A stretch of DNA of 64,000 nucleotides, from NCBI GenBank assembly GCA_963663375.1, contig OY760195.1, positions 1,550,001 to 1,614,000 of the forward strand. The letters run 5' to 3'. The translations under genes were made by a program, and so were the position numbers. The notes beneath the pieces were generated by a model that was given only the letters and a program-made list of their open reading frames with translations, searched no databases and was not told where the DNA came from. How positions within the stretch are numbered: the first letter of the stretch is position 1; each line of letters begins with the position of its first letter. Positions 43,903 through 52,806 of the stretch are shown one piece after another. The DNA is from JAYREN01 sp963663375 (GTDB lineage Bacteria > Acidobacteriota > Holophagae > Holophagales > Holophagaceae).

Positions 43903-46602
43903 ATGACCGCGAATGACCCGCCCTCCAGTGCGCACCCCGCCCAAGACCGGAGGGACCGCGGAATCCAGGGCAATGAGGCCATGTACCGGGCCCTCGTTGC
44001 ACACATCCGGGACATCATCGTTTCGTACGGGCCCGATGGCCTTCTGACCTTTGTGAGCGAAAGCGCCCGCAGCCTGGGATACGAGCCCAGCGAGGGCGTG
44101 GGGCGCAGCTTCCTCGACTTCATCCACCCCGACGATCATGCCGCCGTGGAGACCGGCTTCCAGGCGAACCTTCAGGGCATCTCCCACGACCGAGTGGAGT
44201 GTCGCCTCCGCCACAAGGATGGGCACTACGAATGGTACGAGGAATACAGCGAGCCCCTGTACCGGGATGGCGCGCTGGTCCAGGTGAACGGCGCGCTCCG
44301 GGACATCCAGGCCCGCAAGGTGGCCGAGGAATCCCTTCGGGAACGGGAGGCCATGTACCGGGCCCTGGTGGATCACAGCCACGACGGCATCTTCATCATC
44401 GGGATGGATCGTTTCCTCTTCGTCAATCCCAGGGCCACGGAGATTGTGGGCTACACCCTGGAGGAGATCTACGCCATGGACCCCTGGTCCATGGTCCATC
44501 CCGAGGAGCGGGCCCGGGTCCAGGGCAATGCTTACCGCCGGGTGCGGGGGGAGGAAGTGCCTCCCAGCTACAACGTCCGCGTCATCCACAAGAATGGCAC
44601 CGTGATCTTTGCCGAACTGAGCCTCAGCAAGATTCCCTTCGCGGGCCAGTGGGCGATCCTGGGAACCCTGCGGGACATCACCCAGCGCCTGGAATCCGAA
44701 GCCGCCCTGAGGAACAGCGAGGAGCGCTATCGCCTGCTGGTGGAGAACCAGGGTGAAGGGGTGGGGTATGTGGATGAAGAGGAGCGGATTCTCTTCGTGA
44801 ACCGTGCGGCGGAGGGAATCCTCGGGCGGCCCCGGGCCGAGCTGCTGGGCCGCTGCCTCTCCGATTTCACCAGTGCCCGGGATTTCCAGATGATCCGGGG
44901 GGAAACCCGGAAACGAAAAGCGGGGAGCGGCAGCACCTACGAGATGGGCTTCATTCGCCCCGATGGCGAGCGCCGCCAGGTGTCGGTCACCGTGACGCCC
45001 CACGTGGATGACCGGGGACATTTTCAGGGTGCCTTGGGCATCTTCCGGGATATCACCTCCATCAAGGAGGCCGAAGCCGAGCTGCGGCGCCTCTCCACGG
45101 CCATCGAGCAGGCCTCGGATTCCATCCTGGTGACCGACATCCAGGGGACGGTTCTCTACGCCAACCCCGCCACGGAGAAGCTGCTGGGTCTGCCCCAGGC
45201 CCGGATCCACGGCCAAAGGATCGCCGACCTCACCTATGGGGAGACTGATGAAAGCCTCTATGGCGACCGCTGGCAGGATGTCATCGCGGGACAAACCTCC
45301 AGCGGACGGATGACCCACCGCCGCGCGGACGGGACCACGGGGCAGACGGACACAACGCTTTCCCCCGTGCGGGACGACGCGGGCGCTGTCCAATACGTGG
45401 TGTTGACCTCCCGGGATGTGACCCGGGAAGCCGAACTGGAGGCCCAGCTGCGCCACTCCCAGCGAATGGAGGCCATCGGCGTCCTGGCCGGGGGCATCGC
45501 CCACGACTTCAACAATCTCCTCATGCCGATCCTGGGCTTCGCCGAGTTGGCCCAGGATCTGGTCAAGGAGGACCAACCCAAGCTAACCAGCTACCTGGAG
45601 GAGATCCATGGCGCTGGTCGTCGCGCCGCAGATCTGGTGAGCCAGATCCTGCTGTTCGGCCGGCAGCTGGAGCACGACAAGCAGCCCGTGGAACTGCATC
45701 CCATGGTGAAGGAATGCCTCAAGCTCCTGCGGGCGGCCCTCCCGGCCACCATCGCCATCGATGCCCGCGTGGATGAGCAATGTGGCCATGTACTGGCGGA
45801 TCCCAGCCAGATCCACCAGGTGATGATGAATCTGTGCACCAACGGTTACCACGCCATGCGCGAATGCGGCGGACGACTGGGTGTGACCCTCGACCGCGTG
45901 TGCGCCACTGAACCCGTGCAGGCCATCGGCGGAAACCTCCCCCCCGGGGACTACATCCGGCTGCGCCTTTCAGATACCGGCTGCGGGATGAACCCCGAAA
46001 CCCAGCAGCAGATCTTCCTGCCCTTCTTCACCACCAAGCGGGTGGGAGAGGGCACCGGCCTGGGCCTTTCCATCGTGCATGGGATCGTCACGGGCTGCGA
46101 CGGCGGCATCCACCTGGAGAGCGAGATTGGGCGAGGCAGCACCTTCACCGTGTACCTGCCCGTGGCGCTGAAGTCGGAGCCCGCCAATCCGTTGCACCCT
46201 GAGAGCCCCGCCCTGGGCCACGAACACATCCTGGTGGTGGATGACGAGCGGCCCATCGGTCAGATGCTCAGCGAGGCCCTGGGTCTGTTGGGGTATCGAG
46301 TCTCGGTCTTCCAGGACGGTCAGGAGGCCGTGGCCGCCTTCCAGGGGAACCCGGAAGGCTACGATCTGGTGATGACCGATTGTTCGATGCCCGGCATCAC
46401 AGGCCAGGAGCTGGGCGCCGCCCTCTGGCGCCTCCGTCCCGGCCTCCCGGTCCTGCTCATGACGGGCTTCAGCGAGGAGCTGGACGAAGTCCGGGCCCGC
46501 GAACTGGGCTTCGCCAGCCTGTTGAAGAAGCCCCTGCCCCTTTCGAGCCTCGCCAGGGCCCTGCGCCAATCGCTGGATGATGCCCAAGCCGGGAGAATGT
46601 GA
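43903..46602 (+). CDS. Multi-PAS hybrid sensor histidine kinase
   Basis: An 899-aa protein without membrane helices, so it likely senses cytosolic or membrane-proximal signals. Four PAS domains span about 25-140, 148-262, 265-390 and 390-510. The HisKA domain holds the phospho-acceptor His534 in GGIAHDFNNLLMP. The ATPase core has the N box, DTGCGMNPETQQQIF (G1) and GEGTGLGLSIVHGIV (G2). A C-terminal receiver (about 770-890; VVDDERPIG, phospho-acceptor Asp826 in LVMTDCSMPG) completes the hybrid. A one-base overlap couples it to the lone receiver gene that follows. Confidence 0.92.
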   Translation: MTANDPPSSAHPAQDRRDRGIQGNEAMYRALVAHIRDIIVSYGPDGLLTFVSESARSLGYEPSEGVGRSFLDFIHPDDHAAVETGFQANLQGISHDRVECRLRHKDGHYEWYEEYSEPLYRDGALVQVNGALRDIQARKVAEESLREREAMYRALVDHSHDGIFIIGMDRFLFVNPRATEIVGYTLEEIYAMDPWSMVHPEERARVQGNAYRRVRGEEVPPSYNVRVIHKNGTVIFAELSLSKIPFAGQWAILGTLRDITQRLESEAALRNSEERYRLLVENQGEGVGYVDEEERILFVNRAAEGILGRPRAELLGRCLSDFTSARDFQMIRGETRKRKAGSGSTYEMGFIRPDGERRQVSVTVTPHVDDRGHFQGALGIFRDITSIKEAEAELRRLSTAIEQASDSILVTDIQGTVLYANPATEKLLGLPQARIHGQRIADLTYGETDESLYGDRWQDVIAGQTSSGRMTHRRADGTTGQTDTTLSPVRDDAGAVQYVVLTSRDVTREAELEAQLRHSQRMEAIGVLAGGIAHDFNNLLMPILGFAELAQDLVKEDQPKLTSYLEEIHGAGRRAADLVSQILLFGRQLEHDKQPVELHPMVKECLKLLRAALPATIAIDARVDEQCGHVLADPSQIHQVMMNLCTNGYHAMRECGGRLGVTLDRVCATEPVQAIGGNLPPGDYIRLRLSDTGCGMNPETQQQIFLPFFTTKRVGEGTGLGLSIVHGIVTGCDGGIHLESEIGRGSTFTVYLPVALKSEPANPLHPESPALGHEHILVVDDERPIGQMLSEALGLLGYRVSVFQDGQEAVAAFQGNPEGYDLVMTDCSMPGITGQELGAALWRLRPGLPVLLMTGFSEELDEVRARELGFASLLKKPLPLSSLARALRQSLDDAQAGRM

Positions 46603-46973
46603 TGCCTCGCTTCTTGGTAGCCGATGACAACCTCGCGATCCGCACCCTTCTGAGCGAGATCCTGGAGGGCAATGGTCATGAGGTCGAGACGGCCCCCAAC
46701 GGTTTCGCCGCCCTGAAATGCCTGCAGAACGGAACCTTCGATGTGCTCATCACGGATATCTTCATGCCGGAAAAGGACGGCATCGAACTCATCATGGAGG
46801 CGCGAGCTCAGTATCCGAAAATGCGCGTGATCGCCATTTCCGGAGGCGGTCCCGGCATCGGGATGGATCTCCTCAAGCCCGCCCTGCGCCTCGGGGCCGA
46901 AAAAGTTCTGCGCAAGCCCGTGTCCCGCGCGGATCTCCTCCAGGCCATCGGCGAAGTGCTGGGAGGCGCCTGA
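46602..46973 (+). CDS. Stand-alone response-regulator receiver
   Basis: A 123-aa CheY-like protein with Asp8/Asp9, phospho-acceptor Asp52 (LITDIFMP), Ser80 and Lys105 (LRKPVS), all the residues of a working receiver. There is no output domain. The ATG overlaps the kinase stop by one base (TGATG). It is probably a phosphotransfer target of that kinase or acts by protein contact. Confidence 0.88.
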   Translation: MPRFLVADDNLAIRTLLSEILEGNGHEVETAPNGFAALKCLQNGTFDVLITDIFMPEKDGIELIMEARAQYPKMRVIAISGGGPGIGMDLLKPALRLGAEKVLRKPVSRADLLQAIGEVLGGA

Positions 46974-46977
46974 ACCC

Positions 46978-48414
46978 CTACTTCCAGTGCTTCTCCACGA
47001 AGGCGTCCACCTCGGGCAGACCGCCCTGGAGGATGAGATAGCCGTTGTGGGGTTCGCGCTGCTCGATCTCGTGATTGATGGCCGTGGTCATCATTTCCCG
47101 GATCTTCTTGGGGTCGTCGGTCTGTCCCAGCACCCAGGCCAGCTTCATGTAGGCGGTCTCGGGCAGCATGTTGTCCAGGGGAATGATGCCCAGGTCCAGC
47201 AGATCGCGGCCCGTGTCGTAGACGTACATTTGGGCGAAGCCCCAGAGCGTCTGCACGCACATCACCACAGTCATGCCCTTCTGGATGGCTCGCTTGATGG
47301 CCGGATAGAGCGGCTTGTTCACGTGGCCCAGCCCCGTGCCCGCCATCACGAGGCCACGATAACCCATGGCGGAGAGGCCATCGATGATGTCGGGGTTGAA
47401 GTTGGGATAGTAGTACTGGATCGTCACCTTCTCCTCGAAAGAGGGATTGATGATGGGCTTTCGTGCCCGGTCGCGCTTCCGGATGTCCTCGGAAATGTAG
47501 GTGAAGTGGCTGCCGCCCACTTCCTTGGGATAGCGGCTCACGGTGGCCAGGGGCGTGGCACCGATGGTGCGGAAGGTGCTGCGGTAGCTGCTATGCATCT
47601 TGCGGCAGCGGGTGCCCCGGTGCAGCAGATCGTAGTTGTCCGAGGTGGGCCCGAACATGCAGAGCATCACCTCGGCGATGTCGCATTCGGCGGCGGTGCG
47701 CACGGCGTTCATGAGGTTCAGGGCCGCGTCCGACGAAGGCCGATCTGAGCTGCGCTGACTGCCCACGATCACGATGGGCACGGGACTATCCTGCACCATG
47801 AAGCTGAGAATGGCGCCCGTGTGGCTCATGGTGTCGGTGCCATGGCCGATGACGATGCCGTCCACGCCCTTCTCGATCTCCTCGCCGATGGCGATGGCCA
47901 GGGCCTTGTACTGCTCGGGCCCCATGTTCTCGGAGAAGACGCCGAAGAGTTTCTTGGTGGTGAGATTGGCGATGTCGGCCAACTCCGGCACGGCACCGTA
48001 CAGCTCGCCCGGCGTGAAGGCCGGGATCACCGCGCCGGTGCGGTAGTCCAGGCGGCTGGCGATGGTACCGCCCGTGCCCAGCAGCGTGACGTTCTTCTTC
48101 TTGGGATCGAAGGGGAAGGCCTGCTCGGGAATCTTGTAGACCGCCTTCTTGTAGCCGTGCTCCTTGGCAGAGGCGATGCGATCGGCGTGGATGCCCACGT
48201 TATAGCCGTTGAAGAGCTTGATCACCACATGCAGATCGTCGGCGGTCTCGCTGCGAGGCAGGATGACGCCCACGAAGGCGGAGCCCTCGTCATTGACGAT
48301 CTCGACCTCGCTCCACACGCCGATCTCGAATTTCTCCAGCGCGGCCTTGGCCAAACCGCGATAGCCCTGGAAGCGGTCCGTACGCTCGCTGATGGGAATC
48401 ACAGGGGTGCTCAT
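46978..48414 (-). CDS. gatD: Glu-tRNA(Gln) amidotransferase subunit D (archaeal-type)
   Basis: GatD is the ammonia-producing asparaginase subunit of the GatDE enzyme that converts Glu-tRNA(Gln) to Gln-tRNA(Gln). The 478-aa protein has a small N-terminal beta domain (residues about 30-80, VEIVNDEGSAFVGVILPR, as in archaeal GatD) and an asparaginase-type domain. The active-site motifs are LLGTGGTIASRLDYRTGAV and IGHGTDTMSHTGAIL. This N-terminal domain separates it from plain asparaginases such as ansA at 14579. The ATG at 48414 overlaps the gatE stop by 4 bp; a longer in-frame extension runs through gatE and is not used. Confidence 0.9.
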   Translation of the reverse strand: MSTPVIPISERTDRFQGYRGLAKAALEKFEIGVWSEVEIVNDEGSAFVGVILPRSETADDLHVVIKLFNGYNVGIHADRIASAKEHGYKKAVYKIPEQAFPFDPKKKNVTLLGTGGTIASRLDYRTGAVIPAFTPGELYGAVPELADIANLTTKKLFGVFSENMGPEQYKALAIAIGEEIEKGVDGIVIGHGTDTMSHTGAILSFMVQDSPVPIVIVGSQRSSDRPSSDAALNLMNAVRTAAECDIAEVMLCMFGPTSDNYDLLHRGTRCRKMHSSYRSTFRTIGATPLATVSRYPKEVGGSHFTYISEDIRKRDRARKPIINPSFEEKVTIQYYYPNFNPDIIDGLSAMGYRGLVMAGTGLGHVNKPLYPAIKRAIQKGMTVVMCVQTLWGFAQMYVYDTGRDLLDLGIIPLDNMLPETAYMKLAWVLGQTDDPKKIREMMTTAINHEIEQREPHNGYLILQGGLPEVDAFVEKHWK

Positions 48415-50327
48415 CGGGACACCTCCACGAGCTTGGTGCGCAGGTATTCGGCGACTTCCTTGGCGGGGGCCTTGCCCAGCAGCTGCTCCATGGCACGGCC
48501 CGCCAGGAAGCGCAGACGCTTGTCCTGGGTATCCACCTTTTCGCCCTGGTAGCCCTCCATGGTCAGCTGATCCACCGTGGGCAGCCACCGTTCCCGGGGC
48601 TGCATGGCCACGCCCGCCGCCGCCGCTGAGGCCTGGGCGCTGAGCCCATCCCGGGCCACCCCTGCCGCCACCAGTGGAATGGTCTCCCGGGGAATGCGTC
48701 CATCGGTGAAGAGATCGAAAATCTGCACCCATTCGGCGGTGCCCAGGCGCTCCACGGGAATGCCCGCGCGCTTCAGCGCCTTGCTGTGCTGACCGATCGC
48801 CATGGCCGCCACCAGGCCGTCCACGCCGGTTTTCTCGATGACGGCATCCAGGATCTCGGCCCCGCCCCGGCGGATGAGGTAGTGACAGGTTTCCTCGGGC
48901 ACACGCCAGGACATGTAACGCTCGATGCGCTCCCAGGGCGCGGGCCGCAGGCGTGCCTTGATGGAGGCCACACGATCCTCCGTCACACGGGTGGGCGGGG
49001 AGTCCGTATCCGGATACATGCGGTCCGGCCCCGGCAGGATGCGCTCGAAGGTCGTGAAGCCGCCGGTGAGCGCCTGACGCGTCTCCTTGGGCACGCCTTG
49101 GGTGGCATCGGCAAAACGCAGGCGGATCTCGTTGGCTGCGGTGCGGCAATCCTCCTCGGGGCCGAAGACCAGGAAGAAGTCATCGTTCTCGGTGAGGTGA
49201 ACCCGCTTGCGAAGGCGCTCCAACAGCCGGTGCTTGTTGGGGAACTCCGGCAGCATGGCCCCGCTCAGCACGATGGGCGCCTCGTCCAGGCAGGCGATGA
49301 CCCGGATGCGACCGCTTAGTTCATCCAGGAAGGTCGTATCCGGCTGGGTGGGATGTTGGGCGAGGCCCGCCACACCCTCCACCTTCACCGCGAAGACCTT
49401 GCCGCCGGAGCCCAGGGAGCGCCGCAGGAAACCGAGATCCACGTCCGCGCAGATATCCGAGACCTCGAAGGCCTGCACCCGGATGGATTCACGGGTGGAG
49501 AGCCCCCGGCGGTGCAGCTCGTCCCGCAGCTTGAGCAGGTTGTGCTGCCGCACGCCCTCGTTGTGCACCAGCTTCACGGCATAGCCTGCGCGAGGTACGC
49601 CCTTGATTTCCACGCGATCCCCGCCGCGCACGCTGACGTTCACGTCCTGGCGACTGGCGCCGATGCCTGTGCGCACGCGCCCCGTGGAGCGGGCCGTCAT
49701 GCCGCAGAGCAGGATGGCGTCGCGAACCTCCTGGGGCGTACGCAGCTCGGGGCCCGTAACGGTCTCCGTGAGCGGCATGCCCAGGCGATCCGTGCGCCAC
49801 ACGATCTGGTGCCCCTTGTCTCGCACCTCACGGCAGGAGTCCTCCTCCACGCTCACATGGGTGATGGTGAGGGGGCGGCCGTGGAAGGGGATGGTGCCGT
49901 TCACGCCGATGATGGCCGTGCGCTGGAAGCCCGTGGGAATGGAGCCATCCAGGTACTGCTTCCGGGCGATGTGGATCTCGTCGATGATGTCCATGCCCAT
50001 CATCAGGCAGAGCTCGATGGAGGCGTCGATGGCCTCCTGATTCACCAGGAAGGGCGGCGTGTCATCCATCTCGTAGGTGCAGACGTTCAGATGGTTCAGG
50101 AGGTAGATGATCTCCTTCTTCGTCTTGAACTCCATGAGGGCCGTACCGTCGTACTCACCCAATTCCGAGAGCGTGGGCCGCATGTGCCGCAGCACCTCGC
50201 CATCGTGCGTCTCGGTGTAGAGGCCCGCAGGACAGCGGCAGAACAGCTTGTGCTTGGTGAGCAGCTGCTGATGCACCTCCAGACCGGAGATGAGACCTAC
50301 GGCTTCGTAATCCAGGCGCTCGAGCAT
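48411..50327 (-). CDS. gatE: Glu-tRNA(Gln) amidotransferase subunit E (archaeal-type)
   Basis: GatE binds Glu-tRNA(Gln), phosphorylates its glutamate and transfers ammonia from GatD. The 638-aa protein has a GatB-like core (VGLISGLEVHQQLLTKHKLF near residue 11; EDSCREVRD and TGIGASRQDVNVSV). A GAD insertion related to that of bacterial AspRS follows (about 310-430; KVFAVKVEGVAGL, DDFFLVFGPEEDC). A YqeY-like tRNA-binding tail ends the protein. The GAD insertion and overall length define GatE, not GatB (~480 aa). The ATG at 50327 has AGGG a few nt upstream. Confidence 0.92.
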   Translation of the reverse strand: MLERLDYEAVGLISGLEVHQQLLTKHKLFCRCPAGLYTETHDGEVLRHMRPTLSELGEYDGTALMEFKTKKEIIYLLNHLNVCTYEMDDTPPFLVNQEAIDASIELCLMMGMDIIDEIHIARKQYLDGSIPTGFQRTAIIGVNGTIPFHGRPLTITHVSVEEDSCREVRDKGHQIVWRTDRLGMPLTETVTGPELRTPQEVRDAILLCGMTARSTGRVRTGIGASRQDVNVSVRGGDRVEIKGVPRAGYAVKLVHNEGVRQHNLLKLRDELHRRGLSTRESIRVQAFEVSDICADVDLGFLRRSLGSGGKVFAVKVEGVAGLAQHPTQPDTTFLDELSGRIRVIACLDEAPIVLSGAMLPEFPNKHRLLERLRKRVHLTENDDFFLVFGPEEDCRTAANEIRLRFADATQGVPKETRQALTGGFTTFERILPGPDRMYPDTDSPPTRVTEDRVASIKARLRPAPWERIERYMSWRVPEETCHYLIRRGGAEILDAVIEKTGVDGLVAAMAIGQHSKALKRAGIPVERLGTAEWVQIFDLFTDGRIPRETIPLVAAGVARDGLSAQASAAAAGVAMQPRERWLPTVDQLTMEGYQGEKVDTQDKRLRFLAGRAMEQLLGKAPAKEVAEYLRTKLVEVSR

Positions 50328-50420
50328 CGGGACCCTTCTGTGCAGAGGAACATCCGCCGCAGGATCCCGCCTCGAGGCCCCGCCCGTCAAGGCGCAAGAA
50401 TGGCCTGAATCAAGGAATGA

Positions 50421-50447
50421 CGGGCATCATCGCGTGCTTGATGCCCG
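50421..50447. repeat. Hairpin upstream of gatE
   Basis: Nine-base arms (CGGGCATCA and complement) with a 9-nt loop, located about 95 nt before the gatE start. There is no adjacent T run, so it may be a leader structure or a secondary terminator element. Confidence 0.55.
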
Positions 50448-50453
50448 AATTAA

Positions 50454-50504
50454 AAGATCACCACCAAGCACCTCGCCATGCGGGGGTGCTTGGTGGTGGA
50501 TCTT
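50454..50504 (-). terminator. Terminator of pepD
   Basis: Nearly perfect long stem, with arms at 50454-50472 and 50485-50504 and one bulged base. On the minus strand it is followed by TTTTAATT, giving a typical rho-independent signal 17 bp past the pepD stop. The gatE transcript therefore probably starts independently. Confidence 0.85.
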
Positions 50505-50520
50505 AAAAATGCTTAAAAAT

Positions 50521-51969
50521 TCAGATCTTCTCGAGTACGGCGGTGAGCAGCTTCCAGAAATTGCTCACGGAGGGAATGCTCAGGTGCTCGTCGGGGGTAT
50601 GCACATCCCACATGTCGGGGCCGATGGAGGCCATCTCCATGCCGGGATATTTCTCCCCGATGAGGCCGCATTCCAGACCCGCGTGGATTGCCATGATCTT
50701 CATGGGCTGGCCGAAGAGCTGTTCCTGCACGCCATCCACCAGCTTCACGATGGAGGCCTTGGGCTCGGGCTTCCAGCCGGGATAGCCGCCCACCAGGTGG
50801 GATTCGAACTTCGCCATGGCGCAGATGGCGGCAATGCGCTCAGCCAATGCGTTCTTGGAAGGGTCGATGGAGCTGCGGGTGAGCAGATTCACTTCCACCA
50901 GGCCGTCGTGGGTGTTGATGACGCCGATGTTGGTGGAGGTCTGCACCAGCCCGGGGATGTCGGGGCTCATGGCCTCGACGCCGTGAGGCAGGCCCAGCAG
51001 CAGGCCGATGAGACAGAGGGCATCTTCCTTGGACATGACCTTGTCTTCCGTCCCCGCTTCCAGGCTCAGGGAGAAACCGGGATCGAAGGCGCCGAGGGCA
51101 GCCTTCCAGTGAGCCTCGTGCTTGGCCAGCTCGGCCTTGAAGGCGCCTTCCTTGGCCGGATCCAGATAGAGATAGGCCGAAGCCTCTCGGGGGATGGCGT
51201 TGCGCTTGTTGCCGCCCTTGACCGCCGACAACTCGAAAGCGAACTCCGGCAGCATGGCATTGAGCACCTGGGCCAGGAGCCGGATGGCATTGCCGCGGCC
51301 CGAGTTGATGTCGATGCCGGAATGGCCGCCCTTGAGGCCGAAGACCTTCAGGCGGAAGGCCTTCTTGCCCGCGCTAGGGGCGGTCAAAGTGAGCTTGCGG
51401 GTGGTGATGGTGTCCACGCCGCCGGCGCAGCCGATGGTGAGGTAGCCCTCTTCCTCGCTGTCGAGGTTGAGCAGATACTTGGCCTTCAGCCAGTTGGGCT
51501 GGATGTTGTTGGCGCCCGTCAGGCCGGTCTCTTCGTCGATGGTGACCAGCAGCTCCACGGGTCCATGGGCGATGTCCTTGCTGGCCATCACCGCCAGCCC
51601 GGCGGCCACGCCGATGCCGTTATCCGCACCCAGGGTGGTGCCCGTGGCGTAGAGGTTGTTGCCGTCCCGGCGGAGCTTGATGGGGTCCTTGAGGAAATCG
51701 TGCTGAGTGCCCTCGTTCTTCTCGCACACCATGTCCACGTGGGCCTGCAGGCACACGCCGGGAAGGTTCTCCTTGCCCTTGGTGCCGGGCTTGCGGATGA
51801 GCACGTTGCCCACGGCATCCTGGGACACCTCGAGCCCCAGCGCGCGGCCCTGATCGGCCACCCACTTGGCGGCCTCGGCCTCCACCTTGGACCCACGGGG
51901 AATCTTGGAGAGTTCAAAGAAGTAGTTCCAGAGCAGCTTGGGCTCCAGATTTGCGAGAAGGTTTTCCAC
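50521..51969 (-). CDS. pepD: Cytosolic beta-Ala-His-type dipeptidase (PepD)
   Basis: An M20-family metallopeptidase that cleaves Xaa-His and other dipeptides. Starts at GTG (51967-51969) with GGAGG 6 nt upstream; 482 aa. The di-zinc ligands are in LQAHVDMV (His), GADNGIG (Asp), TIDEETG (two Glu) and DSEEEG (Asp). The dimerisation lid follows, and the final His is in AIHAGLECG. Length fits PepD. The neighbouring gatE is separated by a strong terminator. Confidence 0.93.
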   Translation of the reverse strand: MENLLANLEPKLLWNYFFELSKIPRGSKVEAEAAKWVADQGRALGLEVSQDAVGNVLIRKPGTKGKENLPGVCLQAHVDMVCEKNEGTQHDFLKDPIKLRRDGNNLYATGTTLGADNGIGVAAGLAVMASKDIAHGPVELLVTIDEETGLTGANNIQPNWLKAKYLLNLDSEEEGYLTIGCAGGVDTITTRKLTLTAPSAGKKAFRLKVFGLKGGHSGIDINSGRGNAIRLLAQVLNAMLPEFAFELSAVKGGNKRNAIPREASAYLYLDPAKEGAFKAELAKHEAHWKAALGAFDPGFSLSLEAGTEDKVMSKEDALCLIGLLLGLPHGVEAMSPDIPGLVQTSTNIGVINTHDGLVEVNLLTRSSIDPSKNALAERIAAICAMAKFESHLVGGYPGWKPEPKASIVKLVDGVQEQLFGQPMKIMAIHAGLECGLIGEKYPGMEMASIGPDMWDVHTPDEHLSIPSVSNFWKLLTAVLEKI

Positions 51970-52192
51970 GGCAGGCCTCCGAAGGGGAACTTGAGTCGGG
52001 CAGTTCTGTGGACCCCAGGGCCACGCCCCAGAGACCTCATGGCACGAGGGTACCAGGAACCGGTTCTGGGCGGGCCACAGGGAGGGGCTCAAACCTGGCC
52101 TTTCAATCCCGACAAGAGACTCTTTTCCCTATTTCCGGGATGAAAGCTGGAAAACTCGGGCCAAAGGCGAACCTTTACCCAGGAGGCGCACG

Positions 52193-52576
52193 GTGAGGGA
52201 AGAACACCCGACCCACCGAGAATTCACCCGCGTTCTCGCGGGGGTTCAGGTGAGCCTGGAGACTCCCGAGGGCAGCGTCATCCATGCGGAAACCCAGAAT
52301 GTCAGCATGAAGGGCACTCTGATGCTGACGGCTCAGCACCTCCCCCTCGACACCCTTTGTGGAATCACCCTTCACCTGGATCAGGGCGCCATCCAGATCC
52401 GAGCCAGGGGACGGGTGGCCAGGCTCTATCCCGAGGGCATCGCCATCGAGTTCGACAAGCTCGATGGCCTGGAAAGCTACGAGCACCTGAAGAACCTCGC
52501 GCGCTACAACGCCACCGACCTGGACCAGGTCGAAGATGAGATCCGCACGCACCTGGGCATCCGGAAGAAGGAATAG
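52193..52576 (+). CDS. PilZ-domain protein
   Basis: A 127-aa single-domain protein from a GTG at 52193. The c-di-GMP-binding motif is RxxxR (residues 9-13, REFTR) with the second part NVSMKG (D/N-x-S-x-x-G). The remaining beta-barrel segment is ITLHLDQGAIQIRARGRVAR. Such stand-alone PilZ proteins act as c-di-GMP effectors in motility, adhesion or envelope functions. The start region is close to a ~220-bp non-coding stretch after the divergent pepD. Confidence 0.85.
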   Translation: MREEHPTHREFTRVLAGVQVSLETPEGSVIHAETQNVSMKGTLMLTAQHLPLDTLCGITLHLDQGAIQIRARGRVARLYPEGIAIEFDKLDGLESYEHLKNLARYNATDLDQVEDEIRTHLGIRKKE

Positions 52577-52609
52577 GAGCCGCCTCAACCCTCATTCCCT
52601 TCAACGCAA

Positions 52610-52629
52610 GAGCCGCCCGGAGGCGGCTC
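52610..52629. terminator. Hairpin between PilZ gene and tRNA-Ser
   Basis: Eight-base arms (GAGCCGCC) around a CGGA loop, with A-rich sequence on the right. Related by its core to the terminator at 12183-12228. It may serve the PilZ transcript and the opposing tRNA. Confidence 0.65.
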
Positions 52630-52638
52630 GAATGAAAC

Positions 52639-52728
52639 TGGCGGAGAGATAGGGATTCGAACCCCAGTTACGGTCACCCGTAAACCTGATTTCGAGTCAG
52701 GCGCCTTCAACCACTCGGCCATCTCTCC
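52639..52728 (-). tRNA. tRNA-Ser (anticodon CGA)
   Basis: The acceptor stem pairs GGAGAGA with TCTCTCC, the discriminator is G, and CCA is encoded. The anticodon loop is CTCGAAA, giving anticodon CGA, which reads UCG. A long variable arm (TTTACGGGTGACCGTAA) is typical of tRNA(Ser). The T-loop GGTTCGAATCC is intact. Confidence 0.97.
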
Positions 52729-52806
52729 AGGGGGGACAGTGTATCAGGATTCGCCCTCTCGCTGGGAGGGCGCCGCGCCTACAATCCTGGGTTACAGGGG
52801 GGTTCG

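Noticed and set aside
42607..45576. 989-codon minus-strand open frame across the histidine kinase
   Set aside because: It lies opposite the clearly real PAS-histidine kinase and runs through the tail repeats; no start signal or domain is visible.
46978..49149. 723-codon version of gatD
   Set aside because: The extra N-terminal part is an out-of-frame reading of gatE; the ATG at 48414 with a 4-bp overlap is the natural start.
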